Translations under genes and position numbers: made by a program
The notes under the pieces: model-generated
Databases searched by the model: none
What the model was told of the DNA's origin: nothing
Seen by the model: the letters and a program-made list of their open reading frames with translations, nothing else
Source of the DNA: Sinorhizobium fredii USDA 205
GTDB lineage: Bacteria; Pseudomonadota; Alphaproteobacteria; Rhizobiales; Rhizobiaceae
Reading direction: 5' to 3'
DNA: 44,893 bases
NCBI RefSeq assembly: GCF_001461695.1
Contig: NZ_AUTC01000158.1
Span: forward strand, 1-44,893
Shown: one piece after another, positions 9,297 through 17,637 of the stretch
Layout of the letters: each line of letters opens with the position of its first letter
How positions within the stretch are numbered: position 1 is the stretch's first letter

Positions 9297-11179
9297 CGGC
9301 GATCGAGCATTCGCCCGCCGGCTTGCGATTCAGCCGTGCGACGGGAAGACGCGGTCTCACCATCCGTGGTCGTCCTGGCTGTCTGGCCACCCGTCCGAAG
9401 TAGCGGGGGAAAGTCCTGCGCAGTGATGGTTTCGTGCTCGAGCAGCAGCATTGCTCCGGCCTTGAGCTCCCCCATGCACCCCTGCAGTATCGCCTTGGCT
9501 CCTTGGTAGGCGTCGTCGATCATGAAACGCACCGCAAGATCGATTTCGCGCGCGGTCGCTTCGGAATAATCCTTCTGCCGTGGCGCAACGGGACCATCGC
9601 CAAGCCATTGCAGCCTTTGCTCTTCGAGCACAACCTGACCAACCTGCGGGCTCATGCCAAAGCGCACGACGCTTTGCCGCGCCACATCGGTGGCCTTGGC
9701 AAGGTCATCCGCCGCACCGGTCGAGACCTCACCATAAATAAGCTCTTCAGCCGCCCGGCCGGCGAGCAGGGCTGCCATGCGCTCCTTAAGTTCACTCGAC
9801 GTGATGAGGAAGCGGTCATCGGTGGGGCGCTGCAATGTGTAGCCAAGCGCCCCAATCGAGCGGGGAATGATCGACACTTTCTGCACCGGATCGGTCTTCG
9901 AGAGCTTCGAGGCGACCAATGCGTGACCCATTTCGTGATAGGCGACCCGCTCGCGTTCGTCGGGCTTCAGCACGCGGCTCTTGCGTTCCGAACCGGCGAC
10001 GATGCGCTCGACCGCGTTGTTGAAGTCCTCGATCGCCACCCGCTCGGCGCCGCGTCGCGTCGCGACGATCGCGGCTTCGTTCACCAGGTTGGCAAGATCG
10101 GCGCCGGTGAATCCCGGCGTCATGCCGGCGATCTCCTCCACAAGCACACCGTCCGCGATCGCGATAGTAGCCATATGGACCTTAAGGATTGCTGCCCTGC
10201 CGTTTCGATCCGGGCGATCAATGACCACCTGCCGGTCGAAGCGGCCTGCGCGCAGAAGGGCTGGATCAAGGATCTCCGGACGATTGGTGGCAGCCAGAAG
10301 CACGATGCCGACGCGCGGGTCGAAGCCGTCGAGCTCGGCCAGCAATTGATTGAGCGTCTGCTCCTTCTCGTCGCCGCCGCCATAGCCGGCGAAGGGGCTG
10401 CGGGTGCGACCGAGCGCATCGAGTTCGTCAATGAAGATGATGCAGGGAGCGGCCTGTCGCGCCTGGTCGAAAAGGTCCCGCACGCGGGCGGCGCCGACGC
10501 CAACGAAGAGCTCGACGAATTCCGAGCCGGAAATCGAGAAGAAAGGCACCCCGGCCTCGCCTGCAACCGCGCGCGCCATCAGCGTTTTGCCCGTGCCGGG
10601 TGGCCCGACGAGGAGGATCCCTTTGGGAATATGCGCGCCGAGGCGGCTGTATTTCGCCTGGTCCTTCAGGAAGGCGACCACCTCCTGCAACTCAGCCTTC
10701 GCCTCGTCGACGCCAGCCACATCGTCAAAGGTCACACCCGTCTGCCGCTCGAGATAGACCTTGGCCCTTGACTTTCCGATATTGACGAGGCCGCCACGCT
10801 CGGCGACGCCCTGAAAGAGCACGAACCAAAGTCCCAGGAAGACAAACAACGGGAAGATCCAGGAAAGCAGCGTCATCGCCCAATTGCTGTCGGTCCCGCC
10901 GGACACCTTTGCACCGGCCTTCTCGAAGACCTCGGCCAGCGAAGGATCGACACGATGCGCGACGAAGTACTTCTTCCCCTCCTCCGGCTGCTTGAACTCT
11001 CCCTCAATCAAGGACTCTGTCACGACGACCGACGCGATCCTGCCGTCCTGCGCCGCCTGCAAGGCATCGGAATAGCTGAGCTGCGCGACGTCGCGATAGC
11101 TCAGCCAGAATTCAAAGGTTCCGATCAACAAGAGTGCGACGAGCACATAGCCGAGATTGAAAACCCATTTCCTATTCAT
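9293..11179 (-). CDS. ftsH: Accessory FtsH-type AAA+ zinc metalloprotease
   Basis: 628-aa inner-membrane ATP-dependent protease that extracts and degrades membrane or soluble substrates as a hexamer. Two transmembrane segments lie at about 8-25 and 103-123, flanking a short periplasmic domain. Walker A GPPGTGKT is at 192-199, Walker B ends IIFIDE near 251, the second region of homology is near 295-320 and the zinc site HEMGH at 415-419. ATG at 11179 (MNRKWVF) is preferred: the box at 11240 would start the transcript at 11205, so the in-frame ATG at 11221 would not be transcribed. It is probably a second, stress-induced copy beside a housekeeping FtsH elsewhere (inference). Confidence 0.92.
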   Translation of the reverse strand: MNRKWVFNLGYVLVALLLIGTFEFWLSYRDVAQLSYSDALQAAQDGRIASVVVTESLIEGEFKQPEEGKKYFVAHRVDPSLAEVFEKAGAKVSGGTDSNWAMTLLSWIFPLFVFLGLWFVLFQGVAERGGLVNIGKSRAKVYLERQTGVTFDDVAGVDEAKAELQEVVAFLKDQAKYSRLGAHIPKGILLVGPPGTGKTLMARAVAGEAGVPFFSISGSEFVELFVGVGAARVRDLFDQARQAAPCIIFIDELDALGRTRSPFAGYGGGDEKEQTLNQLLAELDGFDPRVGIVLLAATNRPEILDPALLRAGRFDRQVVIDRPDRNGRAAILKVHMATIAIADGVLVEEIAGMTPGFTGADLANLVNEAAIVATRRGAERVAIEDFNNAVERIVAGSERKSRVLKPDERERVAYHEMGHALVASKLSKTDPVQKVSIIPRSIGALGYTLQRPTDDRFLITSSELKERMAALLAGRAAEELIYGEVSTGAADDLAKATDVARQSVVRFGMSPQVGQVVLEEQRLQWLGDGPVAPRQKDYSEATAREIDLAVRFMIDDAYQGAKAILQGCMGELKAGAMLLLEHETITAQDFPPLLRTGGQTARTTTDGETASSRRTAESQAGGRMLDRR

Positions 11180-11239
11180 CGGCCGGCTTCCGGTTTCGTT
11201 CGATGCAAACGAGCCTTTCATGCCTTACCGCGCGCCGCC

Positions 11240-11253
11240 TTGACCCGCGTCAA
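11240..11253. promoter_or_regulatory. FixK/FNR box for ftsH
   Basis: TTGACCCGCGTCAA, a strict match. The predicted start near 11205 gives a 26-nt leader for ftsH. Confidence 0.8.
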
Positions 11254-11295
11254 ACTATGGACACGGCGCAAACTGGATCTGGGTCGCAGAGCTCT

Positions 11296-11309
11296 TTGAC
11301 GAGCGTCAA
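11296..11309. promoter_or_regulatory. FixK/FNR box for the stress-protein operon
   Basis: TTGACGAGCGTCAA, a strict match. The predicted start near 11344 leaves a 16-nt leader before the universal stress protein. The ftsH box lies 56 bp away, so each divergent unit has its own site. Confidence 0.8.
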
Positions 11310-11359
11310 GGCCTTCCACCGAGAATTGGCCGAGACTTTGCCAAAATGGAGCAAGTGCC

Positions 11360-11881
11360 ATGACCAAGCACATTCTTGTCGCAACCGATGGATCCGACAA
11401 AGCCCGAGAAGCCGTGGCGATGGCGGCGAACATAGCCAAAGCTCTCGGAGCAAGACTCACGATCCTTCACGTCATCCTGCATGGGCTGAGGGCCGAGGAG
11501 GCGAGCCGCCTCGCCGAGCCAGAGCATCTCGTCCGCTGTGTGTCGGCCGTGACTATGCCGCAATTGGAGCGAGTTCCCAGCTCGATGGGCGAGTTTTTCC
11601 GTGCCTCGCAAGGCGACATCGGAGAAATGGTTTCGGTCTTGGGTGACCGTATTGCCGAGGATGCTGCGGATATTGCCCGAAGGATCGGCGTCAGCAGCGT
11701 GGAGACGCGCGTCGAGCCCGGCGTCTACGCTGAAACAATCCTTAAGGTCGCTGAGGACGTCGGTGCGGACATGATCGTCGTCGGAAGCCGTGGGCTCGGG
11801 CGGTTGAGGGGTATGCTGGTCGGAAGCGTGTCGCAAAAGATCATCCAGCATGCACATTGTTCCGTCATGGTGGTACGCTGA
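11360..11881 (+). CDS. Universal stress protein (UspA family)
   Basis: 173-aa single-domain UspA. It has the N-terminal strand HILVATDGS and the C-terminal ATP-binding signature GSRGLGRLRGMLVGSVS, the G-2x-G-9x-G-S pattern of nucleotide-binding members. A region near 45-80 (EEASRLAEPEHLV onward) is a longer insert than in minimal Usp proteins. It is cytosolic and likely ATP-binding, with a role in survival under growth arrest. The ATG at 11360 follows GGAGCAAGTGCC. NAPRTase follows after 98 bp in the same direction, so the pair may be an operon under the box at 11296. Confidence 0.9.
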   Translation: MTKHILVATDGSDKAREAVAMAANIAKALGARLTILHVILHGLRAEEASRLAEPEHLVRCVSAVTMPQLERVPSSMGEFFRASQGDIGEMVSVLGDRIAEDAADIARRIGVSSVETRVEPGVYAETILKVAEDVGADMIVVGSRGLGRLRGMLVGSVSQKIIQHAHCSVMVVR

Positions 11882-11979
11882 ACATCCCGACCAGGCCCTG
11901 GAAGTTGGAAAACGATCACGAAGCCATAGCCATGGCTCCGTCGAGCGACTGACCGCAAAGTTATGAAGAGCTTCGTATC

Positions 11980-13353
11980 ATGCCGGTAACCGCGCTTTTC
12001 ACCGATCTCTATGAACTGACAATGTCGGACGCCTATCATTCGCTTGGCATGGACGAGATTGCCGTCTTCAGCCTGTTCGTGAGAAAGCTTCCACCGGAGA
12101 GAAATTTCCTTGTCGCCTGCGGGGTCGAAGAGCTTCTGGATGACATCGAGGGATTGCGCTTCGACGAGGATGATATCGCCCATCTCGCTTCACTTGGCAG
12201 GTTCAGGCCGGAGTTCCTGAATTGGCTAAGGTCCTTTCGCTTCAGTGGCGAGATTTTTGCTGTAGCTGAGGGCACCCCCGTATTTGCCAAGGAGCCGATC
12301 CTGGAGGTCATCGCCCCGATCGCGGAGGGACAGTTGCTCGAAACGCTCATCCTCAATCAGATCGGTTTTCAGACCGTGATCGCGTCGAAAGCAGCTAGGA
12401 TCGTCGAGGCCGCGAACGGTCGGGCCGTCGTGGACTTCGGAAGCCGGCGCGCCCATGGTGTGGACGCCGCCGTCAAGGGAGCACGTGCTGCCTATCTTGC
12501 CGGAGTGTCGGCCACATCGAATGTGGAGGCAGGCCGGCGCTACGGCATACCGGTCGCTGGTACGGTCGCCCATAGTTTCGTTCAGGCTTTCCCAAACGAG
12601 ATGGAGTCGTTTCGGTGCTTGGCCGAGCTCTTTCCTCAGACAACATTGCTCGTTGACACCTACGACACGATCGCTGGCGTCCGGACTGTCGTGGACCTTG
12701 CCAAGAGCATGAAGTCTACTTTCAAGGTGCAGGCCATAAGACTGGATTCCGGCGACCTGCTCGAACTGTCCCGACAATCAAGACAACTCCTAGATGAGGG
12801 CGGGCTGCAACACGTGCAGATCTTCGCCAGTGGTGGCCTCGATGAATGGAGCATCGAAGGTCTCTTGCGTGCCGGCGCGCCGATCAACGCGTTTGGTGTC
12901 GGCACGGACATGATGGTGTCGCCAGACGCGGCCGCCCTCGATATCGCCTACAAGTTGACGGAATATGCCGGCTTTGGCCGCATGAAGCTTTCTGCGAACA
13001 AGGTCACGCTCCCCGGGCGCAAGCAGGCCTTTCGTCACATACGCAACGGCGCCGCGGTTGGAGACACCATTGGCCGCAGCTATGAGGACTTGAGCGGACG
13101 ACGGCTTCTTGCGCCTGTCATGACGGGAGGCCGGCGAATTAGCGCGCGCAAGTCATTGGCAGCCCTGGTGGATGAAACCCGCATTCGAGTCTGCGAGCTT
13201 CCGCCAGCCTTGCGTGCGCTGGAGCGGGCCGCGCCTCCCTACTCGATTCACATCAGCAGCGATCTCGCCGACCATGAAACGCAGACGCGCCGTCGTCTTG
13301 CTGCCTCGCGGTTGTTTCCACACCAACCACCAAAGCCGCAATACTTGTGTTGA
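11980..13353 (+). CDS. pncB: Nicotinate phosphoribosyltransferase
   Basis: 457-aa NAPRTase that converts nicotinate and PRPP to nicotinate mononucleotide in NAD salvage. It starts PVTALFTDLYELTM, the family N-terminus. DFGSRRAHGVDAA and GTVAHSFVQAFP (with the His expected to be phosphorylated) follow, and the barrel strands include VDTYDT, AIRLDSGDL, IFASGGLDE and FGVGTDM. The C-terminus ends in a basic tail. The size matches PncB2-type enzymes. The ribosome site at 11980 is weak, consistent with readthrough from the stress-protein gene. The DosR-regulated mycobacterial PncB2 is a functional parallel (established knowledge). Confidence 0.92.
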   Translation: MPVTALFTDLYELTMSDAYHSLGMDEIAVFSLFVRKLPPERNFLVACGVEELLDDIEGLRFDEDDIAHLASLGRFRPEFLNWLRSFRFSGEIFAVAEGTPVFAKEPILEVIAPIAEGQLLETLILNQIGFQTVIASKAARIVEAANGRAVVDFGSRRAHGVDAAVKGARAAYLAGVSATSNVEAGRRYGIPVAGTVAHSFVQAFPNEMESFRCLAELFPQTTLLVDTYDTIAGVRTVVDLAKSMKSTFKVQAIRLDSGDLLELSRQSRQLLDEGGLQHVQIFASGGLDEWSIEGLLRAGAPINAFGVGTDMMVSPDAAALDIAYKLTEYAGFGRMKLSANKVTLPGRKQAFRHIRNGAAVGDTIGRSYEDLSGRRLLAPVMTGGRRISARKSLAALVDETRIRVCELPPALRALERAAPPYSIHISSDLADHETQTRRRLAASRLFPHQPPKPQYLC

Positions 13354-13413
13354 CGCCTTCCCGATCGGCGCTCAGTATGACCAGCTTCGAAAGAGCGCCT
13401 CGATGGGGTTGCC

Positions 13414-14011
13414 ATGCACGCCTTTATCTTGCGCCACAACATCGCGCGATTTAAAGCACTCCTCGAAAAGGAAGGTCACGAAGCTGATCGTCGCATCCTT
13501 AGGGAACTGTTGGCGAAGGCTTTGCGCGATCAGGCTGTTCTTGAGTCACAGCACGAAGGCTTCCAAGCCGACCTGGACCTCACGCAAGCAGCCGTCCAAC
13601 GTATGATTTTTCGAGACAAGGTTTGCCGCCTCTCGGGAGCCGTATTTGCTATTCGACCCTCGCAAAGGCCTGCACATCGTCGACATCAACGAGGCTTATG
13701 GAGCGGCCACCATGACATCCTCAGCGAAGATTGCTGGCTCTCCCCTGTTCGCGTCTTTCCGGATACCCCTGAAGACCCGATGGCTGACGGCGTCAGCCAT
13801 CTCTTCGCATCACTAACGAAGGTCGCTGAACGCGGCATTGTCGACGCAATGCCTATCCAGCGCTACGACGCGCGGAACCCGGAAGGCTCATTCGTGACGA
13901 AATTCTGGGAAACCGGTCAACAGGCCGATTTTCGATACCGAGGGTAGATTGGTCTATCTGCTTCACCACGTAGAAGATGTCACGGCTTTGGTGCAATCGC
14001 GCACCGCCTGA
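13414..14011 (+). pseudogene. PAS-domain protein remnant with three frameshifts
   Basis: An ATG at 13414 opens MHAFILRHNIARFKALL and a helical N-terminus ending near RMIFRDKV. The PAS-like core then appears in a second frame from about 13630 (LLFDPRKGLHIVDINEAYGA), returns to the first frame near 13757 (FPDTPEDPMADGVSHLFASL), and shifts again near 13915, where the ending NRPIFDTEGRLVYLLHHVEDVTAL runs to a stop at 14009-14011. Such proteins carry a single PAS domain, often ahead of a kinase. Here only the sensor part survives, in three pieces. It lies 60 bp after pncB, probably once in that operon. Confidence 0.8.
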
Positions 14012-14050
14012 AGGCGATGCGCGACCAACCTCAACGAAATCGATGCGGCA

Positions 14051-14587
14051 CTAGACTGCTCTCACGGCGATCTTCTTTTCACTCTTTTGAGCCTCCGGTG
14101 TCTTCGGAAGCTTGAGCTTCAGCACGCCTTTGGTGAAAGTTGCCTCGATCTTGTCGGGATCGACGCCATGAGGAAGCTGGAATCGCCGTTGGAAAGAGCC
14201 GAAACGGCGTTCGGAAAGATAATAGTCCTTTTCCCGTTCCTCCTTTTCCTCCTTCTTTTCGCCCTTGATCGTCAGCGTTCCGTTTGACAGCTTGACCTCG
14301 ATATTCTTCTCTTCCAGCCCCGGCAACTCGGCAGATATCTCGTATTCCGTATCCTTTTCGACGAGATCGACGGCCGGTGCGATCTGCCACTCTTTCCCTG
14401 TGAGTGACGGCATCTCGAATCCGAGCAACGAGCGACTGAAAGGAACACTCCACGCGGCCGGCCGAAAAGTCTCGAACAGCTTGTCGATCTCGCGGCGCAG
14501 ACTTTCCAAGGGCGACCACATATCCTCTCTGGCAGCGGGCTCCCTCTTTTCGGTCTTCACGGGCAACTTGGTTTCAATTTTGGCCAT
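14051..14587 (-). CDS. Small heat-shock protein, Hsp20 family
   Basis: 178-aa ATP-independent chaperone. A variable N-terminus with a DMWSPLESLRREIDKLFE helix precedes the alpha-crystallin domain (about 65-165), which contains PAVDLVEKDTEYEISAELPG, a charged EKKEEKEEREKDYY loop, FQRRFQLPHGVD and GVLKLKLPK. The C-terminal tail includes IAV. ATG at 14587 is behind GGAGGAGTTCACT; the open frame extends to 14911 but lacks homology there. The box at 14682 predicts a 60-nt leader. DosR-regulated HspX is the mycobacterial counterpart by function. Confidence 0.93.
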   Translation of the reverse strand: MAKIETKLPVKTEKREPAAREDMWSPLESLRREIDKLFETFRPAAWSVPFSRSLLGFEMPSLTGKEWQIAPAVDLVEKDTEYEISAELPGLEEKNIEVKLSNGTLTIKGEKKEEKEEREKDYYLSERRFGSFQRRFQLPHGVDPDKIEATFTKGVLKLKLPKTPEAQKSEKKIAVRAV

Positions 14588-14681
14588 AGTGAACTCCTCC
14601 CGGTGCATGGTGGCAACCACTCGCCGCCGGACGGTACCGGCCGGCAATGACTGATGAAACGCCGATCGTGGCGCAATCACA

Positions 14682-14695
14682 TTGACGCGGATCAA
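14682..14695. promoter_or_regulatory. FixK/FNR box for hsp20
   Basis: TTGACGCGGATCAA, a strict match, identical to the box at 28791. The predicted start near 14647 gives a 60-nt leader. A weaker TTGATTCATATTAA lies at 14759-14772. Confidence 0.8.
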
Positions 14696-14901
14696 CGCCG
14701 CGTTTTTCCCGCCAACGGACGTGAGCTTCTTGGCGCTCGGCGACACGGAGACCAAACATTGATTCATATTAAGGACCGGGGGCGCTCCAATATGAGCCAG
14801 GCCGCCTGTGTTCCGTTTCGCGCGAACTTCGCGTCGGTTATCCGGCTCTCGCCAGCCGACACTCCCCGAAGGCTTTCGAGAGGAGCGCTCGAAAGCGGCA
14901 A

Positions 14902-14915
14902 TTGACGCCACTCAA
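14902..14915. promoter_or_regulatory. FixK/FNR-like box for the GYD gene
   Basis: TTGACGCCACTCAA (CTCAA variant). The predicted start near 14950 gives a 25-nt leader to the GYD-protein ATG at 14975. Confidence 0.65.
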
Positions 14916-14974
14916 TGCCGGTTGCGCGCTGCGGCATATCCTGCCGACAGCGAGAAAACGAGGGAAGTGCCGCT

Positions 14975-15286
14975 ATGGCAGCGTTCATCATGTTGACGCG
15001 CCTCAGCCATCAAGCGATGCAGTCGCCGAAATTGCTCGAGAGCCTGAGTCACCAGATCGCCGAGCATATCCGCCGCGAATGCCCTCAGGTGCCTTGGAAG
15101 GCAAATTGTATCGTCCTCGGCCCCGCTGACTACCTCGACATCTTCGCGGCACCCGATAACGCCACTGCAACCAAGGTCGCGACTACCTTCGGCCACGCGA
15201 CGACGGAAATCTGGGCCGCCACGGAATTGGAGCAATCCATTCAGCTTATACGCGAGCTGCCGCCGTCGTTTGTCGTGAGTCCCTGA
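14975..15286 (+). CDS. GYD-domain protein
   Basis: 103-aa cytosolic protein of the GYD family (ferredoxin-like, dimeric alpha/beta barrel fold expected). It opens MAAFIMLTRLS. LGPADYLDIFAAPDNATATKVATTFG contains the family-defining Gly-x-Asp/Tyr-Asp region, here GPADY. The function of the family is unsettled. ATG at 14975 is behind GAGGGAAGTG. The 3' end overlaps the convergent ACP-ligase gene by 41 bases. Confidence 0.85.
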   Translation: MAAFIMLTRLSHQAMQSPKLLESLSHQIAEHIRRECPQVPWKANCIVLGPADYLDIFAAPDNATATKVATTFGHATTEIWAATELEQSIQLIRELPPSFVVSP

Positions 15287-17531
15287 AGGAGCGGGACACC
15301 GTGGAGTGAATTCGCCGCTCGTGACCTTCCCAGGCTACGCTCCTTGGCGGTTCCGGCTTTACCAGCTCACCGAGATCCGGCTCTCCGCAGCGGGCAAGCA
15401 TGGAGATGCGTACTGCGTCGCGCAGCCGTAGAATGGACTCGAATCCCGAACCCGATGGCGCAATCGGCTCGCCGATCTCGATGCTCAGCGGCAAATGTCT
15501 TGGAAACCATTGGTCGGCGCGAAGCATCGATCTTGTTCCGCGGATAGCGCCGGGCAGAATCGCCAGACCGTCTTCCGCCGCCACCTTGAACGCCCCGAGG
15601 TAGAAGCCTGAGAGGCCGGCTCTACGGGTGAAGGTGCCCTCTGGAAAGAAAACCAGCACCCGGCCCTTACGCGCAAGCTCCGTCAATGCCTCGGCGTCCT
15701 GCAGGCTACCTGTAACGTCGTAGCGTTCCACGAACGGAATACCGAGGCGCCGCAACAGCGGCCCTGCGATGAATTGCTCGGCCAACTCTCTCTTGGCAAC
15801 GATCGCCGGCTCGCCCGGAAGAACGGCAGCGAGGAGGAGCGCATCCACGTAACTCGAATGATTGAAGACGAGCATCGCGCCTCTGCCGGGGATGCGCTCC
15901 ACTCCGTCTGTGGAGACCGACACGCCCATGGCGGCAAGCGCCGCACGCGCGATCCATCTGACGACTCGCCAACGCCAAGAAAGGCGCGGGACGATGAGCA
16001 CAGCGAGAGACCCGGCCAGACATGCAACACTGAGAACCGTCCACCACCAAGCCGCATACAGCGTCTCCCGGAAGACTCGTGCCAGGCGTCGCGCCTGCGT
16101 GCTGGCACTCAAGAGCATGAGCCGCGTGTATTGCAACGGAACGGTGGGCCGAGCAGAGCCCATGCGGCCGCTCTCGTAGAGCGCTTTCGCGGCGCTGCGA
16201 CGGATCTTGCCGCTCGATGTTTTTGGCACCGAGCGTGGCGGCACCAGCACGACTTCATCGGCCGGCGTGCCGGCAATGTCTGACGTCACCTCGATAATTC
16301 GTGCCTGCAGTGATGCTCGCGAAACCGGGTCGGTCTGTAGGGTCTCTGCAACGACGACGATGCGCTCGGTGCCCGAGACCCGATCCGACGTGCCGAAGGC
16401 GACGACCCCTCCCCTGCGGATTCCAGGGACAAGGGCAACTGCCTGCTCGATCTCGTGCGCATAGAGATGGCGACCAGCTCGAATAATGATGTCCTTGACG
16501 CGTCCGGTCACGAAAACATCACCTTTGGCCATGTACGCGCGATCGCCACTATCCAGCCAGCCGTCATGGAAGAGCGCGCGGGTCTTTTCATCGTTGCGGA
16601 AATAGCCGGCCGTTGTCGAGGGACCACGGAATTCAAGTCTTCCCTCGCGTCGGTCGCCGCACTCATGCCCCGCGTCGTCGACGATACGGATCTCGTGGCC
16701 GGGCAATGGCTGGCCACAGGCGACGATTTCAAGCGCCATGGCGTCTTGGGGGGTGGCGATCTCGGCCACGCCGTCGATGAGAGGCGGCCGCCCCAGAGGC
16801 GGAAACGCGAGACCAACTGAACATTCCGCAAGTCCATAGACTGGAGCCATCGCGGTTGCAGGAAAGCCGTAGCGGCCGAACCGCTCGACGAACCTCCACA
16901 GGGTTCTCGCGCTCACCGGCTCAGCACCATTGGCGACCATCCGTAGCGAGCTGAGATCGAGCCCCTCGACGTCAGCATCGGCAATCTTGTTGAGACAGAT
17001 TTCGAAACCGAAATTGGGAGAAGCGGAGAAGGTCGCCCGGTAGTTGTGTATCGCCCACAGCCAGGCTTGCGCGCTTAGGCTGGTCACTTCATCCTGCAGT
17101 ACGGTCAGATGCACGCGGTCGGGATGTCGTGCCGCATGCCACTCGAGGGCCTCCACCAGCGTCCGCGCCTCAGTGGCGGCCGGAACGGCAGGCAGAATTG
17201 CAGCCGCCCGGGCGCCGGGGAGGACCCGTTCCGCCATAGGTTGAGCCCGCTCTAGGGCCTCCGCAAGATCAAGAACGGTTTCGGCCTCGGCGACAGTTTG
17301 AGCGGATAGTCTGACGCGGAACGCCCGCTCGATCCGCAAGGCCAGCTCAGTGCGGCCGAGGCTGTCGATACCGAGATCGCGTTCGATGCTACTGGTGGCG
17401 CGAACGTTGATGAATCTGGCACGCTGAGGATACAATTCGCGTGCAAGGTCAGCCACGATCGCGATTACATCGCGAGTGCGCGAACCCTGCTCCTCAACTG
17501 AGGCGGGGGCTAAAGGCTGCCCAGTTTCCAT
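15246..17531 (-). CDS. ACP / AMP-ligase / PlsC acyltransferase fusion, ligase core deleted
   Basis: 761-aa protein. Residues 15-95 are an acyl carrier domain (Ser 57 in GIDSLGR). Residues 120-470 resemble a fatty acyl-AMP ligase, but the chain jumps from HLTVLQDE (about 148) directly to WLWAIHNYRATFSASPNF (157 on). Roughly 190 residues, including the ATP-binding TSGSTGxPKG loop, are missing in frame. The hinge (SGDRAYMAKGDVFVTGRVKD) and C-terminal Lys (SSGKIRR, 442) remain. Transmembrane helices near 493-515 lead to a PlsC acyltransferase with NHSSYVD (557-563) and FPEGTF (629-634). The acyltransferase may work, but the ligase almost surely does not. ATG at 17531 lacks a good ribosome site; the box at 17590 gives a 24-nt leader. 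Confidence 0.82.
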   Translation of the reverse strand: METGQPLAPASVEEQGSRTRDVIAIVADLARELYPQRARFINVRATSSIERDLGIDSLGRTELALRIERAFRVRLSAQTVAEAETVLDLAEALERAQPMAERVLPGARAAAILPAVPAATEARTLVEALEWHAARHPDRVHLTVLQDEVTSLSAQAWLWAIHNYRATFSASPNFGFEICLNKIADADVEGLDLSSLRMVANGAEPVSARTLWRFVERFGRYGFPATAMAPVYGLAECSVGLAFPPLGRPPLIDGVAEIATPQDAMALEIVACGQPLPGHEIRIVDDAGHECGDRREGRLEFRGPSTTAGYFRNDEKTRALFHDGWLDSGDRAYMAKGDVFVTGRVKDIIIRAGRHLYAHEIEQAVALVPGIRRGGVVAFGTSDRVSGTERIVVVAETLQTDPVSRASLQARIIEVTSDIAGTPADEVVLVPPRSVPKTSSGKIRRSAAKALYESGRMGSARPTVPLQYTRLMLLSASTQARRLARVFRETLYAAWWWTVLSVACLAGSLAVLIVPRLSWRWRVVRWIARAALAAMGVSVSTDGVERIPGRGAMLVFNHSSYVDALLLAAVLPGEPAIVAKRELAEQFIAGPLLRRLGIPFVERYDVTGSLQDAEALTELARKGRVLVFFPEGTFTRRAGLSGFYLGAFKVAAEDGLAILPGAIRGTRSMLRADQWFPRHLPLSIEIGEPIAPSGSGFESILRLRDAVRISMLARCGEPDLGELVKPEPPRSVAWEGHERRIHSTVSRSFRDSRQTTAAARV

Positions 17532-17589
17532 GGACAAGGACAATAGCCTAACGCGCTGGCTTCGCATTGATGCATTTCAAAGTCGGACT

Positions 17590-17603
17590 TTGATTTGCCT
17601 CAA
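17590..17603. promoter_or_regulatory. FixK/FNR-like box between the fusion gene and polX
   Basis: TTGATTTGCCTCAA (CTCAA variant). At -41.5 spacing it gives a 24-nt leader for the minus-strand fusion gene, or a start exactly at the polX ATG (17638). Confidence 0.6.
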
Positions 17604-17637
17604 GGCTGGAAAGCCGGCCCCGGATCATCTTCATACA

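Noticed and set aside
11180..11221. Upstream ATG of ftsH at 11221
   Set aside because: It lies before the transcript start predicted from the box at 11240, and FtsH proteins normally begin just before the first membrane helix.
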